A model generated the notes under the pieces. That model had not been told where the DNA came from and made no database searches. It saw only the letters and a list, made by a program, of their open reading frames with translations. A DNA stretch of 64,000 nucleotides, from the NCBI GenBank assembly GCA_963700865.1, contig CAVOZC010000002.1, positions 334,508-398,507 on the forward strand, written 5' to 3'. Origin of the DNA: CAVOGJ01 sp963700865. Lineage in GTDB: Bacteria; Planctomycetota; Planctomycetia; Pirellulales; Pirellulaceae. The position numbers and the translations under genes are program-made. This document shows positions 1 through 10,595 of this stretch, one piece after another; position 1 is the first letter of the stretch, and each line of letters opens with the position of its first letter.

Positions 1-672
1 CGCGGTCCCAACGACCTGCGAGTGACCCCGGGTTTCATCTTTGATTTTCTGGATGGCCCCGCGGTGCCTGGTGAAATTGATCTGCCCGGACAACTCTACA
101 GCGCCTACTTGAATTTTCTCTGGCAACCCCAGCTGGCACCGCAGTTTGGCGCCGATTTGGATTTTCGCGTCGGCGTCTACAGCGACTTTAATACGGTGAC
201 CTCGCACAGTATCCGCTATACGGGTCGCGCACTCGGTGTCTTGCAAATGACACCGACAACGGCTTTCAAGGCCGGTATCGAGTATCTGGATCGCGTCGAT
301 ATCAAACTGTTTCCCGCGATCGGCATCTTCTGGCAACCGAATGAGCAGTCGCGTTTTGATATCTACTTCCCCCGGCCGAAGTACTCGCATTATTGGACCT
401 GCTGGGGCAACAACGAGTTATGGTGGCATATCGGGGCCGAGTATGGGGGTAGCTCGTGGACGATCGATCGCATTGACAACGGCAACAGCGATCAGGTCGA
501 TATCAATGATATCCGCATCTTTATCGGTACCGACTGGAATCGACTCGATCGCATGGACGGCATCTTCGAGGTGGGGTACGTCTTCAATCGACAGATCGTG
601 GTGCGGAGCGATCCGGCGGAAGATCTTGATGTCAACGATACGTTCATGATCCGAGCCGGACTGAAATTCTAA
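1..672 (+). CDS. C-terminal part of an outer-membrane beta-barrel-like protein (5' truncated)
   Basis: The frame is open from the left edge of the window, so the start lies outside it; the GTG at 22 is just an internal codon. About 223 residues remain. They are rich in alternating aromatic and polar strands, such as RFDIYFPRPKYSHYW and EVGYVFNRQIVVR, and the chain ends in a phenylalanine (RAGLKF), as is usual for outer-membrane barrels recognised by the Bam complex. The pattern of aromatic strands, a GAEYGGSSW stretch and a closing EVGYVF strand resembles an outer-membrane family that I associate with planctomycetes. Function is unknown. No partner gene is visible upstream. Barrel character is an inference from composition and the C-terminal residue. 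Confidence 0.6.
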   Translation, partial: RGPNDLRVTPGFIFDFLDGPAVPGEIDLPGQLYSAYLNFLWQPQLAPQFGADLDFRVGVYSDFNTVTSHSIRYTGRALGVLQMTPTTAFKAGIEYLDRVDIKLFPAIGIFWQPNEQSRFDIYFPRPKYSHYWTCWGNNELWWHIGAEYGGSSWTIDRIDNGNSDQVDINDIRIFIGTDWNRLDRMDGIFEVGYVFNRQIVVRSDPAEDLDVNDTFMIRAGLKF

Positions 673-819
673 CGCAGTGCTCGCTGCGATCGCGGAGTTT
701 CCCGCGGAACCAGCCGTCAAGCGGCGGGTGTCCCCGGTCATGGGCCGCCGCGCCGGCGTCGCGAAAATTCGGGACGAGCTCTATAATTTCGGGTGGCTGG
801 GGGATCTTGACTACGGGTG

Positions 820-1072
820 CGTAGCCGAAGTCGCCCGACTCTGGACCGCAGCGGTATCCATGGGTTTGCCGGAGGACTGTGGCTGGAAGCCCCAGCCACG
901 CGTTGGTAGCCGAAGTCGCCCGACTCTGGACCGCAGCGGTATCATGGGTTTGCCGGAGGACTGTGGCTGGAAGCCCCAGCCACGCGTTGGTAGCCGAAGT
1001 CGCCCGACTTCGGGACATTGCTGGAAGCCCCAGCCACGCGTTGGTAGCCGAAGTCGCCCGGCTTTGGACAAT
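820..1072. repeat. Hairpin-containing direct repeats upstream of the PQQ-like gene
   Basis: About 2.5 copies of a repeat lie between the beta-barrel gene and the PQQ-like gene. Each carries the perfect inverted repeat GTGGCTGG-AAGCC-CCAGCCAC: copy 1 at 879-899, copy 2 at 963-983, and a third copy near 1018-1037 with a degraded left arm. Copies 1 and 2 are 84 bases apart; the third follows after 54 because its flank is shorter. The arms are followed by GCGTTGGTAGCCGAAGTCGCCC each time in closely similar form. No credible reading frame explains the block. Confidence 0.85.
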
Positions 1073-1099
1073 TTCGATCCGAGTATCAAAGGTTCACGC

Positions 1100-2364
1100 A
1101 TGATTTCATTGTTGCGAGGTGGTCTCAGTTGCGTCATAGCGTTGGTTTTCGTCGGGGCCGTCACCTCGCCCGCCTGCTGTGAAGATTGGCCAGGCTGGCG
1201 CGGTCCCGACCGAACCGATGTGTCTCGCGAGACGGGTTTGCTTCCGGCCTGGCCGACTCAGGGCCCCCAATTGCTCTGGAGATTTGAGCAGGCGGGCACG
1301 GCTACGCGGGCTTTGCGGTCGTTCAGGATCGACTCTTCACGATGGGAACACGCGACGAGCAGACGATTTTGTTGGCGCTGGATGCGGCCACGGGAGCGGA
1401 ATTGTGGGCGACGCCGATCAGCAAGGTCTTTCGCAATCGTTGGGGGGACGGACCTCGCGGTACACCGACCGTGGCAGGCAATCAAGTTTACGCGCTGACC
1501 GGCGAGGGTGATCTTGTCTGTTGTGAACGCGATACCGGCAAGGTCGTTTGGAGTCGCAACTTGACGGAACTTGGGGGAAAGGTGCCCCAATGGGGATATG
1601 CCGAATCCGTGTTGGTCGACGGCGATCGCGTCATTTGCACTCCTGGCGGTCCCGATGGGGCTTTGGCCGCGCTCGACCGTCACAGCGGCGAACTTGTCTG
1701 GCAGGCGGTAGAAATGGACGATGCGGCCCATTATTCGTCTCCCATCAAGGTGGAGTTGGACGGAGAGACGCAGTATGTCCAGCTGACGAAGTCCAACGTC
1801 TTTGGTGTTCGCGCGGCCACCGGCAAGCTGCTGTGGCAGAGTGACTGGGACGGCCGAATCGCAGTGATTCCCACGCCCATTTATCGGGATGGACACGTGT
1901 ATGTCACCTCGGGTTACGGCGTCGGCTGTAAGCTCGTCTCGATGGCGGCAGACGAGGCGACCGACGTCTACGCGAATAAGGAGATGAAGAATCATCACGG
2001 GGGCGTGTTACTTGTGGGAGACCATCTCTACGGCTATTCGGATGGCACGGGCTGGGTCTGTCAGGACTTTATGACGGGCGAACTGGTGTGGAACGACAAG
2101 AACAGTCTCGGCAAGGGAGCGCTCACCTGTGCGGACGGCATGCTCTATTGTATCGACGAGGACGAGGGTCAAGTCGTCTTGATCGAAGCCTCGACGGACG
2201 GTTTTAAGGAACATGGCCGGTTCACCCTCTCGCCCCAAACGAAACACCGTAAGCCGGCGGGCAAGATCTGGACCCATCCCGTCGTCTGCAACAAACGGCT
2301 CTATCTGCACGATCAGGAGCTGATTTATTGTTTCGATATTGCGGCGGCTGCGGCGTCGCCATGA
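1100..2364 (+). CDS. Secreted PQQ-binding-like beta-propeller repeat protein (frameshift near 1300)
   Basis: The ATG at 1100 has an AAAGG about 8 bases upstream and opens a signal peptide (MISLLRGGLSCVIALVFVGA). The mature part starts with CCEDWPGWRGPDRTDVS, the WPxWRGP opening common in planctomycete PQQ-like propellers. Blade motifs follow, for example LLALDAATGAELWATPI, LVCCERDTGKVVWSRNL and AALDRHSGELVWQAV, the repeated D-x-x-T/S-G-x-x-x-W pattern of eight-bladed propellers. No catalytic residues of a true quinoprotein dehydrogenase are evident, so the role is probably binding or scaffolding outside the cytoplasm. The frame breaks near 1300: one missing G after GCGGGCACG restores GTGYAGFAVVQDRLFTMGT. 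The stop overlaps the anmK start by four bases (ATGA), suggesting coupling. Confidence 0.82.
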
Positions 2365-3444
2365 TGTCGGGTCCACGGTGGCAGTGGTCGGTGGGCCTGA
2401 TGAGTGGCACTTCGGCCGACGGTGTGGATGCGGCGCTGGTTCGCACGGATGGCGAGTCGGAATTCGAGCGGCTGGACTTCCTGACGATTCCCTATCCCGA
2501 CGAGCTGCGGCAGCGGATCCTGGAGGTTGCCAGCCAGCCGACGCCCCTTGATGTGGCCCTGCAGCTGGAACAGGAAATCACCGCCTGGCACGCGACGGCG
2601 GTCGACGACATTACTGGTCCGCAATGAAGCGGTTCGTGCGCGGGTTACCTTGATCGGTCTGCACGGACACACGATTCGCCACGAGCCGGCACAAGGCTAC
2701 ACGTGGCAGATTGGCGATGCCGCGACTCTCGCCGAGCGATCGGGGCTGACCGTGGTTTCGGATTTTCGTCGCCGGGATGTCGCGGCGGGAGGGGAGGGGG
2801 CCCCGCTCGTCCCACTCTTCCACGCCATGTTGTTTGCAGACCATGAAAAGCCGCTGGCGGTGCTGAATCTGGGGGGCGTGGCCAACGTGACGTGGCTGGG
2901 CGAAGACGGCAGCATCGTGGCCGGCGACACGGGGCCGGGCTGTGGATTGCTCGACGCCTGGACGCGACAAGCCACCGGACAGGCTTTTGATCGGGACGGT
3001 GCCTTGGCGAACCGAGGTTCGATCGCCGCGGCGGCCGTGCAGTCCGCCCTGGAGAAGCCGTACTTCCAGAGAGACTTGCCCAAGTCCGCCGATCGATTCG
3101 AATTCGTGGAACTGCTCCCGAATGGGCTCTCGGCCGAGGATGGTGCCGCCACACTCTGCGCGATTACCGCCGCAGCGGTCTCGCGGGCGATGGCACCATT
3201 GGGGCGGCCTCGCACCTTGTGGCTTACGGGAGGCGGTGCCCGACATCCGCGGATGCGGCAGCTGCTGGAAGAACGATTCCCGCGCGTGGCGGGCGTTGAG
3301 GATTGTGGTCTACACGGGGACTCGCTGGAGGCAGAGTGCTTCGCCTGGTTGGCTGTCCGCCGCCTGAGAGGACTCGTCACGACCCTGCCATCGACCACCG
3401 GTTGTCGCCAGGCGACGTGCGGCGGCGTGCTGACGCACCCGTAA
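2361..3444 (+). CDS. anmK: Anhydro-N-acetylmuramic acid kinase (frameshift near 2610)
   Basis: This cytoplasmic sugar kinase phosphorylates 1,6-anhydro-MurNAc to MurNAc-6-phosphate in peptidoglycan recycling. The N-terminal ATP-binding motif is SVGLMSGTSADGVDAAL. Further family blocks are GLHGHTIRHEP, WQIGDAATLAERSGLTVVSDF, RRRDVAAGGEGAPLVPLFH, LNLGGVANVTW, DTGPGCGLLDAW, LTGGGARHPRM and DSLEAECFAWLAVR, all in the expected order for a protein of about 360 residues. ATGATG at 2361 gives two adjacent start choices, and the first overlaps the upstream stop as ATGA. The frame shifts by one base in GACGACATTACTG near 2610: the first frame ends in AVDDITGPQ, while the second continues as LLVRNEAVRARVTLIGLHG. 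All family motifs survive on both sides, so an inserted base in the sequence is more likely than a true pseudogene. Confidence 0.9.
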
Positions 3445-3546
3445 CAGCCGTCGCCAACGCTGCTTGTCGTTCGCAAGGCCGTCCGTCACAATCGGCTCGC
3501 TGACGGATCAATGCTTTGGACAAGACAAGGTACTGGCGGGGATGAC

Positions 3547-6500
3547 ATGACAAATCTTCCGAACGAGCCTGGTTCCTCGCCCTTCGGCCCGCAAGCCGCC
3601 GCATCGGGGGGCAACGAGGCGAGTGCGGCACCCGACTTTGCCTTGCCACCGCATCCGACGCGTCGAGGCTGTCTCACCGCATGCGCCGTGGTGCTGGGGC
3701 TGGCCGCCACGTTCTTGGTGTTCCTGGCGCTGATTGCCTTGAGATTGAGTGACCGGGACGGTCTGGAAGTCAATGACCAGCAGGCAATGGTTGCCATGGA
3801 TCACGAGCAGCGATCGGCGGAAATTGCCGCTGCGTTTCGCACACCCCGTGTCGATGTCGACAATAACGAGTTGGTGCGGATTGGCGACACCATCAACCGT
3901 ATCTTTCAAGCCCGTCTTGCGGAGGATCAGCGAGAGGTATTCCGATACCTCGATCCGCAGGGCTTTATCGCTCAGATGGAACGTTCGGGAGAAGTCCCGT
4001 CTCTGACCTGGTTGGATCGCTTAGCGATGGCGCGCGACATTGGATCGCTTACCGATGGCCCGTTGCCCTTCGAGCGATTCCATATCGTCTCGGTGCGGCG
4101 GATCAGCGACCTGGAAGTCATCGTCTATCTGCACGCGTGGGATGAGGACGATGTGTCGAGTAACCACGAGCAGCGTTATTGGATGGTGCGGCGGCCCGAG
4201 GGTTGGAAGCTCGCCGACTGGGAAATCCTGGTGGACGGCATGACCGCGGCGACCGAGTACGCCATTTTATGCGAGCACCAGGGGGACGCGGGGATTCAGG
4301 CGTATTACGACGCATATGAGCAGCTTGCTGATTTTTATGCCAGCTATAGCGAAGGGAATTGGTCCGCCGCCGAAAAAGTACTCGACCGCGTCGAGAAATA
4401 CACGATCCATCCGAAGCTTGCCGATCAATTGCGTTTGCGCCTGGCGTTTTGCTGGTACGAATTGGGTCGCTGGGACAACATGCAGCGCGATTTGCTCGCG
4501 ATCGAACATCCGGAGCGAGTGTGGGGTGCGGATTTCGGCTTCATGCGGTGGCATGAGCACCAACGCGCGTATCCCGAGGCGGTGGAGTTTGCGGACCGTG
4601 TTCTTGCGCACATGGGTGCCAGCCCCGAAGCGTACCAGGTGAAAGCCGACGGTTGTCAGGCGCTCGGGCGGTACGACGAGGCCTTCGATAGTCTTTGCGA
4701 TTTCATGACCTGCCTGCCTGAGGTGGCGCGACCCATTCGTCGCTTGTGCGAGTTGGCGGAGCACGTTGATTTGGAAATGGCGGCGCAGGCCCTCGTTCGC
4801 CTGCCCGACGCCGGCCAACTGGCCCAAGATCTGGCCGAGTTTCCACATGCCTGGAACCATACCCGCCCCGTCGATCTGGCCGAGCGCAGTCCTGGCCCTG
4901 GCGAACCTGGGGCCGGAGCAAGCCGAGTACCTGGCCGCCATTCGCTTGGAGATGGGCTTCGAATGCGAAGCTGCCCTGGCGGCGCTCGCAAATCTGGAGC
5001 AGCGCACCAGGGACGGGGAACTCGCCCGCAAGTGCGCGGAGCGACGCTTGGACCTGCTGTGTCGCCTGCAACGTCCGTTAGAGGCCTACCAAACGTCCCG
5101 ATCGCCCGCAGAGGCGTTTGATCGAATTACGACCCTCTTTGACGAAGACGAGCTTGATTTGACGTCGGCGCAGATACTCGATCTAGTCCGTTTGCACGAA
5201 CAATACGCCCCGGACGAAAAGTGGCTTCCCTATTATCGGGCGATTGCTTATCGCAAGCTTGGCCAGCCGGAAAAGGCGCTGGCGGAATTTCGCCGTGGTC
5301 AAGACGCCTTTGCTGATGACGAGGAAACGCTGGCGACCTATGATTTTTTCGTGGTAAATATGCTCGCGGGACAGGGAGAGTATCGCGCGGCGTATGATGC
5401 GGCTTGCGACAAGGAACGTGCCTTTGCGAGACTGGCCAGTCGCAGCCGTGACGAAGACAACGGGCCGGCGCTCCGCACGCTGCTCGCTGCCCATCGAGAA
5501 CAGGCACAAGATCATGGCTGGCTGGTCGTTTACGAAGCCGCCGCCCTGAGGTTGGAGGGGAAATGCGAGGAGGCTCTTCAGCTAATCCGTGAGTCGTCCT
5601 TCGATGAACACGAGTCCCCCGCGGAAGCGGAAGCCGCCATCGAGAAATACAAATGCTGGTTGCGGCAAGGCACCTGGCAGGAGGCCTTGCGGCAGGATCC
5701 GGATCCGGAGAGGCTGATCGAGGAATTGGAGTCCATCCTGCGGGAATCGGGTCAATTCGACCGCCTGGGGGCGTTGGCCAGCGCGGCTGAGACCGCGGAT
5801 GTCCATCCGCTCGTACCCTTTTCCATACGCATGCGTGAAGCCGTTGCCACCTCCGCGGATGCCCGCGTAATCCGTCTCGCCACATCGTTGCCGGCCTCGG
5901 AATGGGAGCAGCTGGATGCCGACGACCGCCACGAATGGCAAATGGCGACCTTGGTCGCCCTGCTGCGGTCCGCGCGGGGCGATCGCCCGTTCCGGGAACA
6001 GCCCGAACCGCCAGCAACCTTCGACGGGGTGACGGCGCGGCCATTGCCTTCGGAACAGGTGGGCCTCTACGTGGAACAGGTCGCGAAGATCTATCCCGTC
6101 GCGCAATTGCTGCCAGTGATTGTCGAAAATGATGTTGCCGCGGTGGCCGCACGACTTGCCTCCGCCCCCCCGGATCAAGGACTTGTGGATCAATTGGCCG
6201 AATATGACGTGGCGCGGCCTTTTTTTGAGGAGGAAGCATTCGCGCAGTTACGTCGCGCCTATCCAAGCGAGTACGATCGGCACCCCACGCCCTGTTGCAT
6301 CTACATGTTGTATGCGCGGCCAGTGGAGCTTGATCTCGACAGGCTCGACACCGTGCTGCAGGCTTGCACCGGCGAGTCCGCACGCTTCGGCCCACTTGCA
6401 GGGCTTAGCCCGGTCAACGTGGGCACCGCTGTCTTAGCTGAAGCGGGTGATGTCCGCCTCGTATTGTCGCAGTTGGCGGCACCTGCGGACTATCAGAATG

Positions 6501-7027
6501 AAGCGGTAGACGAAACGATTCGCCTGTGCCTTGATCAGCACCAACACACCGTCGCCATTACCGCCTTGCGACCGATTCGCAGGGAAAGGGCCTTTGCCAT
6601 CATGTGGGCGATCGCCAAGGAGTTATTGAATGACGACTGCGTTGGCATCTTCTGTCCTGATCGTTCGGTCTTTCTTGATCAGCCGGCGAGCGATCTGGCA
6701 CGAGTCGCGGCGACCGACATGCGCACTCTCTGGACGGTGGGAGAATATTGCTGGCTGAACATGACCGACGCCCCAGCAATGTCCCCTGGCTTTTCGCCCC
6801 AGCATGCGCGGACGTTGTCGGCCATGGAAGCATTCGACCCCACGGCAGCGACGCCCGCTCGCATCCGGGTCGACAGCCGAGTCGGCCCGAGCGTGGTCTC
6901 GCATTGGTTGCGGGTGCTGGCTGTGGAGGACGGTGAGGCCTTGGCGATCCTGGAAGCGACCGATCCGGTACAAGCTTGGCCGGGACCCTTCCGGGTGAGT
7001 TTGCCCATCATTCAGGATTGGGAATAA
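3547..7027 (+). CDS. Large membrane-anchored TPR-like protein (frameshift near 4888)
   Basis: The ATG at 3547 follows a GGCGGGG and gives about 1,160 residues across one frame break. Residues 1-35 are polar and Pro/Ala rich. One transmembrane helix follows (LTACAVVLGLAATFLVFLALIAL), so the long C-terminal part sits on one face of the membrane as a single-anchor protein. The rest is mostly helical, with TPR-like pairs such as ADQLRLRLAFCWYELGRWDNM, EAYQVKADGCQALGRYDEAFDSL and YYRAIAYRKLGQPEKALAEF. I recognise no enzymatic motif. The frame changes where ERSPGPG in one frame becomes VLALANLGPEQAEYL in the next, near 4885-4892. A scaffold or complex-assembly role is an inference from the TPR-like helices. 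The gene converges on the DUF1080 gene. Confidence 0.7.
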
Positions 7028-7108
7028 CGCGACCGCCGGCGGGAACGAGATGCCGGGGGGGCCGGCCGTTCGTCATCCAGCGCCGCCAACCATCGCGATC
7101 GATCGGTG

Positions 7109-7133
7109 CCTCCCTACGCTGCGGTTAGGGAGG
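7109..7133. terminator. Hairpin between two convergent genes
   Basis: CCTCCCTA (7109-7116) and TAGGGAGG (7126-7133) form a perfect 8-bp stem with a 9-base loop. It sits just before the stop of the minus-strand DUF1080 gene and 80 bases after the stop of the plus-strand TPR-like gene, where a bidirectional terminator would be expected. There is no clear T-run on either side, so this may act as an RNA 3' end stabiliser instead. Confidence 0.4.
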
Positions 7134-7134
7134 G

Positions 7135-7862
7135 CTATTCGGATGGCTCCTCATGTGGGCCGATCCGCCTCAGGCGGACGTTCTTGAATTGAACCTTCAT
7201 CGGCGGTCCGGCATGCATTTGTAAGGCGAGCCGGCCCGACAGTGCCTGGTGCCGCGGATCGCGATCGGTGACGTCCACGGTCATATGCCCGTTCAGAAAG
7301 TGCTGGATGTGATTGCCGACCGCCAGGATGCGATAGTCGTTCCAGTCGGTCGGACGCAACGCCGCGAGGATGATTGCCTCAGGCGTCGTTTCCCCCACAA
7401 CCCGGGGCGGCTGGTCCGACGGGAGTTCCACCTTCTGCCCACGTGTGGCCAGGATGCCTCGCCCCTGCTCATCATAGAGAATTCCCGTGTATTTATTCTC
7501 CGCGTCGTAGTCGGCCTGGTAACCGGCCATGACATGCCTGGCGACTTCTCGGCTGCGATACTGAATACCGCTGTTGCCGCCCTCGATGCGGATCTTCAGT
7601 CGCAACTCGAAATCACGAACCTGATCATTTCCTGACTCGCCGCGCCAAACGAGGAACGTGTTGGCGGTCAGAGGATGTTCCTTGGTGGACTGACCGGTGA
7701 TGGCCCCATCCGCCACCGTCCAATAGCCCTGCTCGCCCTCCCAGCCGGCGAGGGTCCTGCCGTCAAAAATCGCAACGAAACCTGGTTCGTCGGCCTGGCA
7801 GGTCCCATCGTAGCCACCACCATGGAAATCAGCAGGCAAGCCGACCCGGAATACAATCGCAT
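7135..7862 (-). CDS. Secreted DUF1080 (3-keto-disaccharide hydrolase-like) protein, frameshift near 7806
   Basis: The domain of about 200 residues has the typical DUF1080 opening GFVAIFDGRTLAGWEG, followed by WTVADGAITGQ, FELRLKIRIEGGNSGIQYRS, GYQADYDAENKYTGILYDEQGRG, DWNDYRILAVGNHIQHFLNG and ends with SGRLALQMHAGPPMKVQFKNVRLR. This concanavalin-like fold is very common in planctomycetes, and characterised members act on 3-keto-glycosides. The ATG at 7862 has GAAAGAGG upstream and starts a signal peptide (MRLYSGSACLLISMVVATMG). The signal peptide is one frame away from TCQADEPGFVAIF, so a single base is probably missing near 7806. The 504-residue open frame that continues upstream is only a chance extension. 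Activity here is not shown; substrate is unknown. Confidence 0.85.
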
Positions 7863-8149
7863 GGGGACCTCTTTCAATGCTAACATGGCGTCGTACGCAG
7901 GACGGGACATGATAACCGAGCCGCCCTGAGCGAAGGAATCCCGCCGGCCAAGACAAGTCCGGACGCGATTGGCCGCGGAGCCGCTGCCAACCACCGCAGC
8001 CGATGGCTTGCTGAAAGTGGACACCAGGTACCCTCCCGGATGAGCCAGAAAACACCTCCCTCTGAGAGCGTCCCGCGGGTGATCCGCCTGGTGGGGATCC
8101 GTCGCCTGCTGCGGATCCGCCATCGTCTTCGGGCATCTCGCTGGCGGAG

Positions 8150-8434
8150 ATGCTACCGCCCCGGTTCTTGTCCGCTTGGCCCCAGCCGTTAACCGTGGTC
8201 CCCGCCGCCGAGCCGCCATCTGCCTTGCGGACGGGGCCTGCCCGCGGCGTGAACCCCATCGCGCCGATTGTGAATGCCACCACGGTGAGCGTTGTCATCC
8301 ATGGCAAGGTATATGAACTGCGAAAGCTGCCACCCGAGGTATTGCAGCGACGCAGGCGGCTGAGGAATGCGGTGTTTTTTGTCTCGGGCGCCTGCTTGCT
8401 GGCGATTGCCGCTGCATTGCTGATGCGGCGCTGA
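8150..8434 (+). CDS. Small hypothetical membrane protein
   Basis: The C-terminal half reads like a real small protein: TVSVVIHGKVYELRKLPPEV, then a basic segment (QRRRRLR) and one transmembrane helix (AVFFVSGACLLAIAAALLM) ending in RR. The start is unsure. The first in-frame ATG is 8150. An alternative is the ATG at 8041, whose short frame (MSQKTPPSE) would join, after one base shift near 8067, to a Pro/Gly-rich linker (RPAGDPPGGDPSPAADPP) that runs straight into this frame. Function is unknown. It diverges from the DUF1080 gene. Confidence 0.45.
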   Translation: MLPPRFLSAWPQPLTVVPAAEPPSALRTGPARGVNPIAPIVNATTVSVVIHGKVYELRKLPPEVLQRRRRLRNAVFFVSGACLLAIAAALLMRR

Positions 8435-8681
8435 TTTCTGGCGAACTCGTCGTCAAGACCGGCTGAGCAGCGGTACACCCTCCCACGCCAGCAGCGACAG
8501 CCCTGGTGGCGGATGCCGCGCCGTGCTCTCGTGAGAAACTGTATCGATTGGTCGGGTCGTGACGGCTGTGTCGTTGAAAGTGAACTTAACGGATTTCTTG
8601 ATCCGACTTCAAAGGAGGATGCAGCCGATTGCATCGATCTCATGCACATGCAAACAAGAGGATGTTAAAGGTTTGGTCATC

Positions 8682-9674
8682 ATGAAATCCACGGGAAAAC
8701 CATTCGTGCTGCTATTGGTAGCGTTCACCCTCGTTGGTTCTCTGCGGGGCGACGAGCCATCCCGGCTCCCCACGCGGCCCGTTGCGGATGCCTCGTCGTC
8801 CGCGCCAACCGCCGGCGTCCTGATGCAGGTGCGGGACGCGGAGATTGAGATGCGGCTGGTCGATCCGACCACAAAGTTCACGTTGCAGCCTCCTCAACGG
8901 TCCGTGCGTCTTGTGCAGGCTGACGATGATCTGAGTGATTTGCTCGACAACCTGGACCCGATACAAAATGACAGGCCGACGAACGGCGATGACGGACTGC
9001 TCGACGAAGCCCGTGACCTGCTGAAAGACGAAGCTCCGCCAGCGCGGCTCTTCCCCATGGGCGAGGAGCGAGGTCGGGAGCCGTCGGACGCGATGCGCGA
9101 ACTGCTCAAACAGGAACTGGACAAGTTGCTGCCAGCGGACCGAGCCGCCAGGGATGATGAAGCGGATGCAAAAAATGCCGAGCCCTTACCGTCAGGAACC
9201 GAGGAAGTACGCGTCGACGATCTGGTAGACCCTGTACCGCAACCGATTTACCGGCGGACCACACCGCGCCCCAATCAGCCGTACACGCTGGCAGGCATCC
9301 TCGCCGACGATGATCGTGTCGATCCCAACCGTGAGGCCGAATTTTGCCAACGGATGTGGGAATGTGCGGGTGGAAAATGCCAACGACCCATCAATCGTTG
9401 GAAACGCGATTGGCGGCGTGATCGAGACGTGATTTGGCGTGGCAACTGTGGTCCCAGGTTGTTGAACCCACTGACGATGCTCTCGCTGCCATTGCTAGGG
9501 TGCCGTTCGTGCGAGGCGACCTGCACAACGACCGACTGGGAACAAGGGGCGATGCCGATGTCCAATTCCGCATGGACGGAAGGCGAACCGACGCTGCTGC
9601 GGTCGATGCAACGCGCCGATCGCTCGGAACAATTATGGGTGCCGGCCGAGTCAAGCCCCACGCTTGCTCAGTAA
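8682..9674 (+). CDS. Secreted hypothetical protein
   Basis: The ATG at 8682 opens a clear signal peptide (KPFVLLLVAFTLVGSLRG), so I prefer it to the in-frame upstream start at 8559. The mature part of about 305 residues has an acidic middle (DLSDLLDNLDPIQND and later stretches) that may be disordered. A C-terminal region holds several cysteines (EFCQRMWECAGGKCQRP, GCRSCEATC), which could form disulphides outside the cytoplasm. I recognise no family. It is followed at 130 bases by another secreted hypothetical on the same strand, possibly in the same transcript. Confidence 0.65.
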   Translation: MKSTGKPFVLLLVAFTLVGSLRGDEPSRLPTRPVADASSSAPTAGVLMQVRDAEIEMRLVDPTTKFTLQPPQRSVRLVQADDDLSDLLDNLDPIQNDRPTNGDDGLLDEARDLLKDEAPPARLFPMGEERGREPSDAMRELLKQELDKLLPADRAARDDEADAKNAEPLPSGTEEVRVDDLVDPVPQPIYRRTTPRPNQPYTLAGILADDDRVDPNREAEFCQRMWECAGGKCQRPINRWKRDWRRDRDVIWRGNCGPRLLNPLTMLSLPLLGCRSCEATCTTTDWEQGAMPMSNSAWTEGEPTLLRSMQRADRSEQLWVPAESSPTLAQ

Positions 9675-9804
9675 GCGGATGGCTGCCGAAGCGTAATTAC
9701 CACGATCCTTTCACTGCGGATCGTCAGGCAATCTCTCGTCGCGAGACGCGTCTGGCGATGCTCTTCACAATCACTGATCAACGGCTTCACGCGAAAGAGT
9801 CCCC

Positions 9805-10595
9805 ATGGTATTCGCCATCGATCTGATACTGCGACGCGTCATGCCGCTATCGTTGCTGATGGCAGCCGTTTTGTGCGTGACTCAAGCGGAAGGCGGTGAC
9901 GAGCCGAGCCATCGGGACTTGACCCGCAACCCGCGCGTCTCGGCGTTTGAGCAATTCCAACAGTTTCCCGGTATTTCCACCGTTCTGCCCGCAGGCGGTG
10001 ATGACGAAGCCAATATGGTTCGTTTGCCGCGCCTCGGCCATGACCGTGTGACCCGTATCTCGGCCGCGACCCCGCGGTCAAACAGCTCACCAGTACGATT
10101 CGTGGGAGCGGAAGAGCCTGTGGCCGCGGCGATCGCCACCGGAGAAATGCCGCCAGGGATCGAAGAGTCCCACCGGTCCGACCGCACAATGCCACCCTCC
10201 CTGATCTCGTTGCCCGCAGCGAACCGTGCCGACGCTACAAAGATCGTTCCACAACAACGAACGATTCGGTGAGAGGCAGCGTCCGCGTCGCTGTGCATGC
10301 AGCCAGACAAGTGAGCATCGAATTCGACCAAGGGGAAAGCACCCCCGATCACGACGCCATCTCGGCTCGAACCGCGCGTCACCCGTTGGTCGAAGTTACC
10401 GCAACAAGTGACGCCAGCTTGGATGCATCTGCTCAGGCACCGCGCTCCCTTGCGGCTGATATTCCCGCCAGCCGTACCTGGGAGACGCGGTTCCAAGAGC
10501 AGCGGATGGTAACGCCGGCCACGCCCGTCCGGGCCGGTCAAGTTCGCTGGGAGTCTTCCGCCGCCGTGCCGCCCGTACTGGCGCGAACTGGATGA
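9805..10595 (+). CDS. Secreted hypothetical protein, broken reading frame
   Basis: The ATG at 9805 has AAAGAG upstream and leads into a signal-peptide-like helix (MPLSLLMAAVLCVTQAEGG). The frame stops at 10272. A second frame starts there with a GTGA overlap and runs to 10595 with similar polar composition. A third frame continues plausibly as PYWRELDEVVMTAEDRIIRRE from about 10575 to 10839. The simplest reading is one gene of up to about 345 codons with two base errors; two overlapping short genes are also possible. No domain is recognisable. The minus-strand frame across 9882-10679 is strongly Arg/Ser rich and looks like a shadow. Confidence 0.4.

Noticed and set aside
5127..6395. Minus-strand open frame of 422 codons
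   Set aside because: Arg/Pro-rich shadow of the TPR-like gene.
7863..8649. N-terminal extension of the DUF1080 gene on the minus strand
   Set aside because: Low-quality Arg/Ser/Gly-rich sequence; the real signal peptide with a ribosome binding site starts at 7862.
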